This document shows, piece by piece, positions 50,488-59,000 of a DNA stretch of 64,000 nt. The position numbers and the translations under genes are program-made. Every line of letters begins with the position of its first letter. Position 1 is the stretch's first letter. The stretch covers positions 434,001 through 498,000 of the forward strand of contig CAWKDG010000012.1 in the NCBI GenBank assembly GCA_963848355.1, in the 5' to 3' direction. The DNA comes from CAWKDG01 sp963848355. GTDB taxonomy: Bacteria; Actinomycetota; Acidimicrobiia; Acidimicrobiales; UBA8190. The notes under the pieces are model-generated. The model did not search any database and was not told where the DNA came from. It saw nothing but the letters and a program-made list of their open reading frames with translations.

Positions 50488-52127
50488 CCGATCGGCGCAG
50501 CCTCGTTCGATTCGTGGACCACGGGTGCGGTCGTCCGGGCGTCCGCTTCGTTGTACTCGAGATCCTCCGAGCGTACGGCACCGGCCGTCGATCCGGTGGA
50601 CGCCGGCGTGACGGAGCCGACGGCGGTACCGGTCGACGTGGCCGAGACGGACCCGACCATCGGCTCGGTCGAGACCATGCCCACCGCCGATCCCGCCGTC
50701 GCCGAGGTGGCCCCCTGGTTCGCCGTTCCCGCCGACCCGACGTTGCGCACCACGGCGAAGACCGTCTGCATCAGGATGGTCAGGTCCCGCCAGAGGGACC
50801 AGTTCTCGATGTAGTGGTTGTCGAACCGGGCCCGCTCCTCGATCGAGGTGTCACCACGCAGGCCGTGGACCTGAGCCAGCCCCGTCAGGCCCCCGGGCAC
50901 CCTGTGCCGGTCGTCGTAGTGGGGGATCTCGGCTTTGAACTGCTCGACGAAGAAGGGGCGCTCGGGCCGCGGGCCCACGAGCGACATCTGGCCACGGAGG
51001 ATGTTCCAGAGTTGCGGGATCTCGTCGAGGCCGAGGGTCCGCATCACATGACCGACCTTCGTCACCACCTCGTCGTCGGTGGTCCATTCCGTGTCGGAGT
51101 CGGAGTGGACGCGCATGGAACGGAACTTGAGGATCTCGACCGTCTCACCACGCTGGCCCACGCGCTGCTGACGGAAGTGGACCGGTCCCGGGCTCGAAAG
51201 CTTCACGGCCACCGCCAGCACGGCGTAGAGCGGAGCGGAGAGCAGCAGGCCGAGAGCGGCGACCGACACGTCGAAGGCGCGCTTCGCCGCCGGCGAGAGG
51301 GTCCGGCGGACGGGCCGGCGCAGACGGACGAGGGGGAAGCCCCAGACATCGTCGACGTCGGTGGCGTGCACGGTGGAGCCGAGCTCGAAGAACCGGGGAA
51401 GGATGTGGATGTCGACCGACGCGTCCTCGCACGCCCGCAGGACGTCGACGATGTCGGCCTCGCGTGCCCGGCCGAAGGCGACCACCACACGATCGACCTT
51501 CTCCTCGAACAGAACCATGCGCAGCAGCGCCACCCCGCCGAAGAGAGGCAGGGGCAGATCGGCGCCGTCGACGTCGTCGAGGAAACCGATCGGCCGCAGG
51601 CCGTACTCGCGGTGCTCCTCGAGCGTGGCCGCGAAGGTCGTCCCGATCTGTCCGGCCCCGATGATCAGTGTCCGCTCGCCGTAGATCCCCTTCGCCCGCA
51701 GGCGACGGATCAGCGCGTAGAGGACACAGCGCAGGACGAGCATCGAGGTCACGACGCAGAGGCCGGCTTCGATGAGACCGACACTGGAGACACCGGGGAT
51801 GTGGATGGCCGCCAGCACCAGCAGCGGCACCGCCGTGCAGGCGGCGATGGAACGCGCTTCGCGGGCGATGTTCAGCGTGATGCGGCTGCGGTAGTGACCG
51901 GTGGCGGTGAGCAGGACCACGACCGATGCGACGAAGGCGTAGCTCCACCACGTCGTGGCCAGAGGGGCGACGATCATGACGAACGCGGCGAGAGCGGCGA
52001 AGTCGGCGAAGGCGACGACGGCCATCTCGGGACGGGCCGGTGCGCGCCACCGGCGGCGCGCGGTGACCGAGCGGGCGCGCGTCGGCGACGGGGTCGCCCA
52101 CGACTGGAAGTTGAGCCCGACGGCCAC
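50484..52127 (-). CDS. Exopolysaccharide polyprenyl glycosylphosphotransferase (initiating enzyme)
   Basis: It transfers a sugar-1-phosphate to undecaprenyl phosphate, starting repeat-unit assembly. The 547-residue WbaP/WcaJ-like protein has four N-terminal helices (about 36-140), a Rossmann-like part (RTLIIGAGQIGTTFA, about 152-166), and a C-terminal catalytic domain with KRAFDVSVAALGLLL, HFRQQRVGQRG, ILKFRSMR, the LDEIPQLWNILRGQMSLVGPRPERP catalytic segment and a final amphipathic region. The last 70 residues are Ser/Thr/Ala-rich and variable. It lies 20 bp after the LAFTG protein gene. Confidence 0.92.
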   Translation of the reverse strand: MAVGLNFQSWATPSPTRARSVTARRRWRAPARPEMAVVAFADFAALAAFVMIVAPLATTWWSYAFVASVVVLLTATGHYRSRITLNIAREARSIAACTAVPLLVLAAIHIPGVSSVGLIEAGLCVVTSMLVLRCVLYALIRRLRAKGIYGERTLIIGAGQIGTTFAATLEEHREYGLRPIGFLDDVDGADLPLPLFGGVALLRMVLFEEKVDRVVVAFGRAREADIVDVLRACEDASVDIHILPRFFELGSTVHATDVDDVWGFPLVRLRRPVRRTLSPAAKRAFDVSVAALGLLLSAPLYAVLAVAVKLSSPGPVHFRQQRVGQRGETVEILKFRSMRVHSDSDTEWTTDDEVVTKVGHVMRTLGLDEIPQLWNILRGQMSLVGPRPERPFFVEQFKAEIPHYDDRHRVPGGLTGLAQVHGLRGDTSIEERARFDNHYIENWSLWRDLTILMQTVFAVVRNVGSAGTANQGATSATAGSAVGMVSTEPMVGSVSATSTGTAVGSVTPASTGSTAGAVRSEDLEYNEADARTTAPVVHESNEAAPIG

Positions 52128-52147
52128 GAAGCGCTCGAACGGACTAG

Positions 52148-52438
52148 CTACGCGTGGGCACGGTTGCGGCGGCGGTTGCGGCGCATCAGAACGCCGCCCA
52201 CCACGAGGGCCCCCGCACCGATCGCCGTCATCTCCTCGATGTCAGCACCGGTGAACGCCAGGGCGCTCGACGAGACAGCGTCCGTCTTCGTCACCGGTGT
52301 CGGTTGGTGCCCCGACGGCGGCGGCGCCGGGCATGCCGTGTAACAGGTACTGTCAGCGCTCGCCGCGACCGCCGGAACCATCACGCCGGCCAAGGTCAGG
52401 GCGGTACCCAGACCCAAGCCGAGCAGCCTCATCTTCAT
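52148..52438 (-). CDS. Small sortase-anchored surface protein (LAFTG signal)
   Basis: A 96-residue protein with a signal peptide (MKMRLLGLGLGTALTLAGV...AASA), a short Cys/Pro-rich mature part (STCYTACPAPPPS) and a C-terminal sorting signal LAFTG, hydrophobic helix (AIGAGALVVGGVLM) and basic tail RRNRRRNRAHA. LAxTG is the class E sortase signal, and such a sortase is encoded at 55,453. The mature protein is only about 50 residues. ATG 52438 is preceded by GAGGGG. It is the first gene of the transcript with the initiating transferase. Confidence 0.85.
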   Translation of the reverse strand: MKMRLLGLGLGTALTLAGVMVPAVAASADSTCYTACPAPPPSGHQPTPVTKTDAVSSSALAFTGADIEEMTAIGAGALVVGGVLMRRNRRRNRAHA

Positions 52439-52898
52439 CTCGTCACCCCTCGCCCGACGTCGCCCAGGGGCGACGACTCCTCCATCTAACTTAGTCACAT
52501 GCTGTGGTCTTTGCCGACTTGCGGCCACCGGCGGCGGTTATTTTTTGGACTCGATCCCCAGTTCAGACACGATAACCGCTTTCCGTGGTGATCGGGCCTT
52601 CTGCTGTGGCGGCAGTCCGCTCGGCTGTTGCGCCCTCCGTGATGGTTGCGCCCTTCGTGAACGCTCTACGACGCATAGTGCCTCGCGTTGCTCACCACCA
52701 ACACTATGGAATCCCAATTCCCGGTCAACTGCATCTCAGAGCCCTTTCGACCACCAACCACGGTCCGTGGTCACAAGAAGATCAACTGTCCCGGCCGCCC
52801 CGGGCGGGTCCGGTGGCGGATCGCGACGGGTGGATCCCTGACTACACCCAAAGACAGGCGTTGTCACGCCCCCGGACACGCGGGACCGGCCCCCGGAC
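52439..52898. other. Intergenic region with repeats upstream of the surface-protein operon
   Basis: These 460 bases carry no convincing gene. Visible structure: two 18-bp direct repeats starting 52627 and 52645 (GTTGCGCCCTYCGTGA), and a perfect palindrome ACCACGG-T-CCGTGGT at 52757-52771, which also pairs as GACCAC (52749-52754) with GTGGTC (52767-52772). The palindrome lies about 130 bp past the DUF4012 stop and could be a terminator stem or an operator. The region is less G+C-rich than its neighbours. Confidence 0.5.
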
Positions 52899-54782
52899 CT
52901 ACCAGGACAAGGTGAAGGGGGCGCCGTCGCTGTAGGAGCTCCCGCGATAGCTCCAGGACACCGGCGCCAGGCGGGCCGAGGGGACCACCGTCATCGACCC
53001 GTGCCCGGCCGGCAGCCGGAAGGTGATCACGATCTGCTGCGACGCGCCCGCCTTCACGTCCACCGGGGTGGCCAACAGCCAGACGGGGCCCTCCGCCCCC
53101 AGGGCATCCACGGGGGCACCGCCGGAGACCTGCAGGTGGGAGGCGTCCGGCGGCAGGTTGACGGCCAGGAGGCCGATGTACTCGCCGTAGACCGTCCCGA
53201 TCCCGGGGTAGGGGCCGGCGATGAACTGGGACTGCCCCGCAGGGGTCCGGTTCTGGAGGTCGACGGTCAGGGAGCCGGCCGTGGCCCCGGCCCGTGGGGT
53301 GAGCCCGAGGGTGGCCGAGACCGAGAGGTACTGGTCGAGCTTGTTCCCGCCCCGGTTGATCACCGCCACCATGGCCGAATCGGGTGACAGCCGGCCCGCC
53401 ACCCCGCCGGCCGTCCAGGCGTCCTCGACCGATGGCGCGGCCGACCACAGCAGCAGGTGCCGGCCCTCGGTGGCCGTCGTCATGGCCGTGGCCAGGCTCT
53501 TCAGATCGAGAGACTCGTCGTCGAGGGCGTCGAGGGCGGCGGTGGCGATCGACCCCAGCCGGTCCTCGCGCACCTGGGACGACTCCTCGTCCGAGAGCCC
53601 GGCGTACTGGTCGTGGGTCAGGTACTCGATGACGTTGAAGGCGTTCAGGGTGGTCCCGTCGCTCAGGGTCACGGGCCCCGTGACCTGGAGGAACTGCTGC
53701 AGGGTGTTGACGTCGACGGCCATCACACCGTCGACGGACTGACCGGTGACGGCCGTCCACATCCGGGCCGCCAGGGGCCCGTTGACGTCGAATTGCGGGG
53801 TCAGGCCGATGTTGCGCCAGTCGACGCCGGGAAGGAGCCATCCCCAGTTCGTCTCCAGGTCGCCCGTGACCGGGACCGCCCCCCGGGCCACGGGGATGGA
53901 CGCCGTCGGGATCACGTCGCTCAGATGGAGCTCGCCATCGGAGGTGGTGAGGAGGCCGGCTTCGAGAAAGGCGCCCGAGCCGGCCCGCATCTCGGCGTTG
54001 TTGCCCATGAGGACGAGGTACCGCTCAGGGCCCTGGAGGATCCCGGCCACCGCCGTCGCCACCACCGAGGCGTGGGCGAGCCTGGTCTCGGCCTGCGTGA
54101 GCTGGCGCAGGAAGGTGGCGCGCTTGGAGGCCACGGGCCCGATCAGCGCTTCCGAGGGGCCGGTGTCGATCCTGGTCAACGCCGCTTCCGTCTGCCGTCC
54201 GAGGGCCGCCAGTCTGCGCAGCGCCGTGATCCGGTCGGGCCCGAGGTGGTGGGGGGCGTCGAGGACCACCCGCGCCCGGGAGACGGCGCCGGCGCCGATG
54301 TCCGAGACCTGGGCGGCCGCCCCGGCCAGGTCCTGGACCGACCGGAGCTGGCGGCCGAGGACGGGGAGGATGTCGATCGGAGCCATGAGCGGCGAGTCGA
54401 GGAGGCTCTTGGCCCGGCTGAACCCCGCCCCCGCCGCCGTCAGCTCGGGCCCGGGTCCCCCGCTCACGAGGTCGGCCGCCGACAGGTGGGCCTTGGCCGC
54501 CGTGATCTGACTCATGGCGTGGCTGGCGTCGCGCAACCCCATGGCCAGGACGACCCCGACGGCCAGGGCCCAGAGAACGACCACGGTGGCCACGGCCCAA
54601 TAGGTCAGCCGGCGGCGGCGCGACCGGGGCGGGCGGGGGGCGAGGGGAGGTCGGCGCGCCCGGCGGGGCCCGTCGGTGGCCCCGTCGGTGGCCCCGTCGG
54701 TGGCCCCGTCGGTGGCCCCGTTGGTGGCCCCGTTGGTGGCCCCGTTGGTGGCCCCATCGGTGGCACTGTCGGTCCCGGGCAT
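52899..54782 (-). CDS. DUF4012-domain membrane protein
   Basis: A 627-residue protein. The N-terminal cytoplasmic part carries tandem TDGA/TNGA repeats (about 8-39) and an Arg-rich stretch. One membrane helix (YWAVATVVVLWALAVGVVLAM, split by position about 60-80) follows, then a large external DUF4012 region with YLVLMGNNAEMRAGSGAF and MAVDVNTLQQFLQVTGPV. DUF4012 proteins recur in actinobacterial polysaccharide loci but have no defined activity. The ATG is preceded by GATACT and six bases, suggesting a leaderless transcript. Confidence 0.85.
   Translation of the reverse strand: MPGTDSATDGATNGATNGATNGATDGATDGATDGATDGPRRARRPPLAPRPPRSRRRRLTYWAVATVVVLWALAVGVVLAMGLRDASHAMSQITAAKAHLSAADLVSGGPGPELTAAGAGFSRAKSLLDSPLMAPIDILPVLGRQLRSVQDLAGAAAQVSDIGAGAVSRARVVLDAPHHLGPDRITALRRLAALGRQTEAALTRIDTGPSEALIGPVASKRATFLRQLTQAETRLAHASVVATAVAGILQGPERYLVLMGNNAEMRAGSGAFLEAGLLTTSDGELHLSDVIPTASIPVARGAVPVTGDLETNWGWLLPGVDWRNIGLTPQFDVNGPLAARMWTAVTGQSVDGVMAVDVNTLQQFLQVTGPVTLSDGTTLNAFNVIEYLTHDQYAGLSDEESSQVREDRLGSIATAALDALDDESLDLKSLATAMTTATEGRHLLLWSAAPSVEDAWTAGGVAGRLSPDSAMVAVINRGGNKLDQYLSVSATLGLTPRAGATAGSLTVDLQNRTPAGQSQFIAGPYPGIGTVYGEYIGLLAVNLPPDASHLQVSGGAPVDALGAEGPVWLLATPVDVKAGASQQIVITFRLPAGHGSMTVVPSARLAPVSWSYRGSSYSDGAPFTLSW
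54667..54772. repeat. 12-bp tandem repeats in the DUF4012 gene
   Basis: About nine units of GGCCCCGTYGGT (first and last degenerate) encode TDGA or TNGA on the minus strand. As 12 is a multiple of three, copy-number change would alter the length of the cytoplasmic tail without a frameshift. Confidence 0.88.
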
Positions 54783-54788
54783 CACGTC

Positions 54789-54794
54789 AGTATC
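54789..54794 (-). promoter_or_regulatory. -10-like box for the DUF4012 gene
   Basis: GATACT on the minus strand stands six bases before the ATG at 54782. There is no Shine-Dalgarno sequence. Confidence 0.35.
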
Positions 54795-54850
54795 GACACG
54801 CCCACGGCGCTGTGTGAGCCCACGGCGCAGTGCCCGTCCACGACGCAGTG

Positions 54851-55399
54851 TCAGAGGAGCCGGGCCAGCCGTTGGACCAGGTCGGCGAGCTCGGCCGCCG
54901 TGGCCCGGTAGGCGGCGAGGTCGCCGCCGAGCGGATCGGCCACGTCGTCCTCGGGCGACCGGCCCACCAGGTCGATCCGTTCCCGCCCGTCACCCACCGC
55001 CGCCAGCCACGTGGCCAGAGGCTGGCCGGCGGGGCGGGGTCCGACCTTCTCGCCCCGACGGACGAGCTCCTTCAGCGTGAAGGTGCGGGGCCAGGCCGCA
55101 GGGACGAGGAGGATGGCCTCGCGCCCGTGGCGCCGTTCCATGCCCAGGATCAGATCGGCCTCCTCGACGGCGGCCGCCGTGAGGGTCGTGGAACGGTGCC
55201 CGGCCAGATCGATCCCGAAGGGGGCGAGGACCTTCACCACCTCGGGGGAGACGGGGCGCCCCCCGTCGAGCAGTCCGGCCGAGGCGACGGTGACCGGTGC
55301 GCCGAGATCGGGAGCGACGTCGGCGGCCACGAGGCGCAGGAGGGCCGCCGCCATCGGGGACCGGCACACGTTCGCGGTGCAGACGAAAAGGACGATGAC
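54851..55399 (-). CDS. Low-molecular-weight protein tyrosine phosphatase
   Basis: A Wzb-like phosphatase of about 182 residues. The P-loop VCTANVCRSP lies at the N-terminus (catalytic Cys in Cx5R), SAGL follows, and VADPLGG supplies the general-acid Asp. Paired with the BY-kinase at 42,238 it would reset the tyrosine-phosphorylated kinase. The start is odd: the frame upstream of the P-loop has no ATG, GTG, TTG or CTG for about 90 codons. The given start is GTC at 55399, which lies exactly six bases after TACACT, where leaderless starts lie elsewhere in the window. Confidence 0.85.
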   Translation of the reverse strand, partial: VIVLFVCTANVCRSPMAAALLRLVAADVAPDLGAPVTVASAGLLDGGRPVSPEVVKVLAPFGIDLAGHRSTTLTAAAVEEADLILGMERRHGREAILLVPAAWPRTFTLKELVRRGEKVGPRPAGQPLATWLAAVGDGRERIDLVGRSPEDDVADPLGGDLAAYRATAAELADLVQRLARLL

Positions 55400-55405
55400 G
55401 CGGGC

Positions 55406-55411
55406 AGTGTA
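55406..55411 (-). promoter_or_regulatory. -10 box upstream of the tyrosine phosphatase
   Basis: TACACT on the minus strand, then GCCCGC and a GTC codon at 55399. The promoter is back to back with the sortase -10 box; only 29 bp separate the two boxes, so their -35 regions must overlap. Confidence 0.4.
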
Positions 55412-55440
55412 GGCGGGCCCGGCCCGAGGTGGCGGGACAG

Positions 55441-55446
55441 TAGTGT
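55441..55446 (+). promoter_or_regulatory. -10 box for the sortase operon (leaderless)
   Basis: TAGTGT, six bases (CGATGC), then GTG at 55453. The same hexamer precedes the VOC gene at 25,621. Confidence 0.5.
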
Positions 55447-55452
55447 CGATGC

Positions 55453-56391
55453 GTGCGACGGGGCCAGCTGACCGGCGCGCTGGGCCGTGTCCTGCTCTGC
55501 GTCGGCACCGTGATCCTCCTCTTCGTCGCCTACCAGTTGTGGGGCACGAGCCTGGCCGAGTCCCACAGCCAGAGCGTCCTGCGGACCGAGCTCGACCACG
55601 AGCTCGGCCGGGCCGACCGGGGCACGGGGACCACGACCCCGGGGACGACGCCCGGCGGCGATGCACCGGCGCCGACGACGGCCCAGCCGGCCGAGGGGCG
55701 GCCGGTCGGCCTCCTGCAGATCCCGAAGATCGGGGTGGACAAGGTCATCGTCGAGGGGACCTCCACCACCGACCTGCGCCAGGGCCCCGGCCACTACGGG
55801 ATCGCCGGGCAGGGACCGGTGACGCCGCTGCCCGGACAGGCGGGCAATGTCGGGATCGCCGGCCACCGCACCACCTACGGGGCCCCCTTCTACAACCTGA
55901 ACGAGCTCGCCCCCGGCGACCCCGTGGTGATCACCACCACCCAGGGCGTCTTCACCTACAAGGTGACGGGCAGCCAGACCGTCTCACCGGGGGACGTGGC
56001 GGTGATGGACGCCACCACGACGCCGGAGCTGACCCTTACCACCTGCACCCCGCGTTTCAGCGCCTCGAGCCGGCTCGTGGTCCACGCCACCCTGGCCTCG
56101 TCGCAGCTGTCGGCGGCGGCGGCCACGACCACGCCGACGACGGTGCCGTCCGGAACGAGCCCCACCGTCGGCCCGGCCGACGGCCTGGCCGGGGGCCAGG
56201 GCGACTGGGTGCCGCCGCTGTGGTGGGGGTGCGCCGTGCTCGTCGCCGGCGCCCTCGTGTGGTTCGTCGCCCGTCGCCGCGCCACCAGAGCCGTCCGCGC
56301 CCTCGTCTACGGCCTCGGCGGGGTCGGCGTGCTCGTCGTCCTCTTCTTCTTCTTCGGCGCCGTCAGCCCCCTGCTCCCGGCGAGCTTCTAG
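55453..56391 (+). CDS. Class E sortase
   Basis: A 312-residue membrane transpeptidase. One helix is near the N-terminus (VLLCVGTVILLFVAYQLW), a Thr/Pro linker follows, and the catalytic domain has IAGHRTTYGAPFYNL (catalytic His), LTLTTCTPRFSASSRL (catalytic Cys and Arg) and a TLTTC signature typical of class E sortases. Two more helices (about 255-305) lie at the C-terminus. It should anchor proteins with LAxTG signals to the wall, such as the one at 52,148. Leaderless GTG start. The GT2, flippase and PIG-L genes follow on the same strand. Confidence 0.9.
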   Translation: MRRGQLTGALGRVLLCVGTVILLFVAYQLWGTSLAESHSQSVLRTELDHELGRADRGTGTTTPGTTPGGDAPAPTTAQPAEGRPVGLLQIPKIGVDKVIVEGTSTTDLRQGPGHYGIAGQGPVTPLPGQAGNVGIAGHRTTYGAPFYNLNELAPGDPVVITTTQGVFTYKVTGSQTVSPGDVAVMDATTTPELTLTTCTPRFSASSRLVVHATLASSQLSAAAATTTPTTVPSGTSPTVGPADGLAGGQGDWVPPLWWGCAVLVAGALVWFVARRRATRAVRALVYGLGGVGVLVVLFFFFGAVSPLLPASF

Positions 56392-56398
56392 GTCGGGC

Positions 56399-57379
56399 GT
56401 GACGCAAACCCCGGGGGGGCCGACGGTCTCGGTGTGCATGCCGATGGCACGGTCGGCCCACGACGTCGAACGCGCCGTCCGCAGCGTGCTGGCCCAGGAC
56501 TTCGGCGACTTCGAGCTCCTCATCGGCGACGAGACCGGTGCCGCCCGCCCACTCGTCGACACCCTCGCCGATCCCCGCGTCGACTACCGCCACAACCCGG
56601 CGCGGCTGGGCTTCTCGGGGAACCACGTGGCCCTGCTCGACCGGGCCCGGGGACGGTACGTGGCCGTCCTCCACGACGACGACCGGTGGGAGCCGACCTT
56701 TCTCTCGCGCCTCGTCTCGGTGCTCGACGACCATCCCGACATCGCCATGGCGTGCTGCCGCGTCGTGATCGATCGCGGCGCGGGGAACGACACCGAGCTG
56801 TGGCCGATCCCCCTCCGGCCCGGTCGCCAGGACGACCTGCTCGATCTGGTGCTGGGCGAGGAATGGTTCCTCCTGCTCGACGCCGCCCTGTGGCGACGCG
56901 AGGTGTGGGCCGGCCCGGCGCGCCAATGGCCCGACCTCTGCTGCGGCGACCTCCAGTTCTTCCTCTCGGTCGTCGAGGCCGGGTGGCCCCTCTACTTTCT
57001 CGACACCGTCCTGACGGCGTACTCGATGCACCGCGGCCAGTCCGGTGCCTGGCGGGGCCCCGATGCCGGACTGGCCGTGGCCGACGACGTCCTCACCTTC
57101 TGGGACGGCTGGCTGGCGGGACGGCCCGAACCCCTCGTCGCCCGCACGGCGCGCCCGCGCGCCCGCTGGCACCTGCGCCGGGCGCGGGCCCTGCTGCTGT
57201 CGGGACGCACCCCCGAGGCGCGCCGGGCCGTGGCCTCGGCCGAGGCCCTCGGCGGGGACGACCTCCCCGGCCTCCGGCCGTTGCGGGTGGCGGTGGCCCT
57301 GCCGAACCCGCTCGTGCGCGGTGCGGTCGCCCTCAAGCGGGCCGTCAGCGAAGGGACGGGCTCACTGCGCCGCCGCTGA
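56399..57379 (+). CDS. Family 2 glycosyltransferase
   Basis: A 326-residue GT2 with VSVCMPMARSAHDVERAVRSVLAQDF at the N-terminus, GARPLVDTL, the metal-binding LHDDDRWEP (DxD-type, about 100-108) and WPDLCCGDLQFFLSV. The C-terminal 90 residues are Arg/Ala-rich helix and would extend the GT-A domain. There are no membrane helices. It lies 8 bp after the sortase stop and before the flippase gene, so it likely assembles the repeat unit. Confidence 0.85.
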   Translation: MTQTPGGPTVSVCMPMARSAHDVERAVRSVLAQDFGDFELLIGDETGAARPLVDTLADPRVDYRHNPARLGFSGNHVALLDRARGRYVAVLHDDDRWEPTFLSRLVSVLDDHPDIAMACCRVVIDRGAGNDTELWPIPLRPGRQDDLLDLVLGEEWFLLLDAALWRREVWAGPARQWPDLCCGDLQFFLSVVEAGWPLYFLDTVLTAYSMHRGQSGAWRGPDAGLAVADDVLTFWDGWLAGRPEPLVARTARPRARWHLRRARALLLSGRTPEARRAVASAEALGGDDLPGLRPLRVAVALPNPLVRGAVALKRAVSEGTGSLRRR

Positions 57380-57433
57380 CGCGGGGCCGGCGGTAGCACG
57401 GGCGTCGGCGGGGGTCGCGTAGGGTCTGCGCGT

Positions 57434-58987
57434 GTGACCGACGAGAGCCCACCGGGCCAACCGCCGGGCGGCGGGGCCGAGAGCTCGCTTCCCCACCGGT
57501 TCGGGGCCAACGTCTTCAGCAATTACATGGCGTTGGCGGTCACGGCGGTGTCGGCCATCGTCGTCACCCCGCTGCTGCTGCACCATCTGGGCCGTCCCGC
57601 CTTCGGCGTCTGGGTGCTCGCCAGCACCGTCGTCGCCTACCTCGAGCTCTTCGAGCTCGGTTTCGGGGGGGCCACCACGAAGCTCGTGGCCGAGGACGCC
57701 CACGTCCGCCCCGACCAGGCCGTGCGGATGATCAACACCACCTTCTTCGTCCTCGTCCCCATGGGCGTCATCGCCCTGGCCGTCGGCATCGTGATCGCCT
57801 TCTTCTTCCCCGGCATCGTCCACGTCTCCGCCGTCCTGCACGACCAGGTCATCATCTGCGTGGCCGTCCTCGCCGTCGGCCTGGCCGTCTCCATCCCCGG
57901 GGACACCTTCGGCGGATCGCTGATGGGGCACCAGCGTTTCGACCTCCTCTCCATGTCGAACGCGTCGATGGGGATCGCCATCGCCGTCGCCAGCGTCGTC
58001 ATCGTCCTCCTCGGCGGGGGGATCGTCCCGCTGGCCATCGCCACCACCGTGATCTCGGTCTCCTTCCAGGGGGTCCGCTGGGCCCAGGTCCGCCACATCA
58101 TCCCCGAGGCGCGGATCCGTCTCCGGCTCGTCGACCCGCTGCGCCTGCGCGCGGCGGCCAACATCTCGGGCTGGTTCCTGCTGTCGGCCGTCCTCCAGGC
58201 CACCCTCCAGGCCTGCGACGTCGTCATCGTCGGCATCGTCCTCGGCGTCCGGCCGGCCGCCGTCTACGCCGTCGGCGCCAAGCTGGCCAAAGCGGCGAAC
58301 CAGTCCATGGACTCCCTCGCCGTCGTCTTCTTCCCCTACGCGTCGGCCACCGTGCGCAACCGCGACGCCAGCGACCTGAAGGACATCGTCATCGACAGCG
58401 TCCGCGTCACCCTCCTCGTCGGCCTCCTGATCTCGCTGCTGCTCATGGTGCTGGCCGGACCGGGCATCAGGGCCTGGGTGGGACCGGGCTACGACACCTC
58501 GGCCCACGTCCTCGTCGTCCTGGCCGTGGCCGTCGCACTGGCCTCACCGGTGCGCAGCTTCGCCCAGGTCCTCCTGGGATCGGGCTACCTGAAGGTGGTC
58601 TGCGCCGTCTCCGGCGTCGAGGTCCTCACCAACTTCACCCTGTCGGTGACCCTGGCCCACGTGATCGGACCGGTGGGCGTGGCCGTGGGGACGCTCGGCG
58701 GGGTCCTCCTGGTGCGCCTGCCGGGCATCCTCCTGATCGGGACGAGAGCGGTCGGGGTCCGCTTCTCGAGCCTCGTCCGCGGGGCCATCGTCCCCCACAT
58801 CATCCCCGCCGCCGCCTGCGCCGCGGTCCTCCTGGCCGGGCGCAGCCTCACCGGGTACTCGTTCGTCGGCGCCGTGCTGAACGCGGTGGCCGGGATCGTC
58901 ACCTACGTCGGCCTGTACCTGGCCACGGGGGCCACCCCGGGCGAACGTCAACGTGCCGCGGCGATGGTGAAGAAGTTCCGGCCATGA
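57434..58987 (+). CDS. Wzx-type polysaccharide flippase (MATE/MVF superfamily)
   Basis: A 517-residue protein with about twelve to fourteen membrane helices. It begins RFGANVFSNYMALAVTAVSAIVVTPLLLHHLGRPAFG, the conserved Wzx N-terminal pattern, then GFGGATTKLVAE. It would flip undecaprenyl-linked repeat units outward. Together with the initiating transferase (50,484) and the Wzy-like polymerase (43,820) it completes a Wzx/Wzy-type pathway. TAGGGT lies 8 bases before the GTG start, so an own near-leaderless transcript is possible. Confidence 0.88.
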   Translation: MTDESPPGQPPGGGAESSLPHRFGANVFSNYMALAVTAVSAIVVTPLLLHHLGRPAFGVWVLASTVVAYLELFELGFGGATTKLVAEDAHVRPDQAVRMINTTFFVLVPMGVIALAVGIVIAFFFPGIVHVSAVLHDQVIICVAVLAVGLAVSIPGDTFGGSLMGHQRFDLLSMSNASMGIAIAVASVVIVLLGGGIVPLAIATTVISVSFQGVRWAQVRHIIPEARIRLRLVDPLRLRAAANISGWFLLSAVLQATLQACDVVIVGIVLGVRPAAVYAVGAKLAKAANQSMDSLAVVFFPYASATVRNRDASDLKDIVIDSVRVTLLVGLLISLLLMVLAGPGIRAWVGPGYDTSAHVLVVLAVAVALASPVRSFAQVLLGSGYLKVVCAVSGVEVLTNFTLSVTLAHVIGPVGVAVGTLGGVLLVRLPGILLIGTRAVGVRFSSLVRGAIVPHIIPAAACAAVLLAGRSLTGYSFVGAVLNAVAGIVTYVGLYLATGATPGERQRAAAMVKKFRP

Positions 58988-59000
58988 CGAAGGGCCGGCC

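Noticed and set aside
42000..52343. Several long plus-strand frames (for example 41,899-43,881 and 50,328-52,343) across the polysaccharide cluster
   Set aside because: They are antisense shadows of the kinase and sugar-transferase genes, with biased Arg/Gly/Asp composition and no domains.
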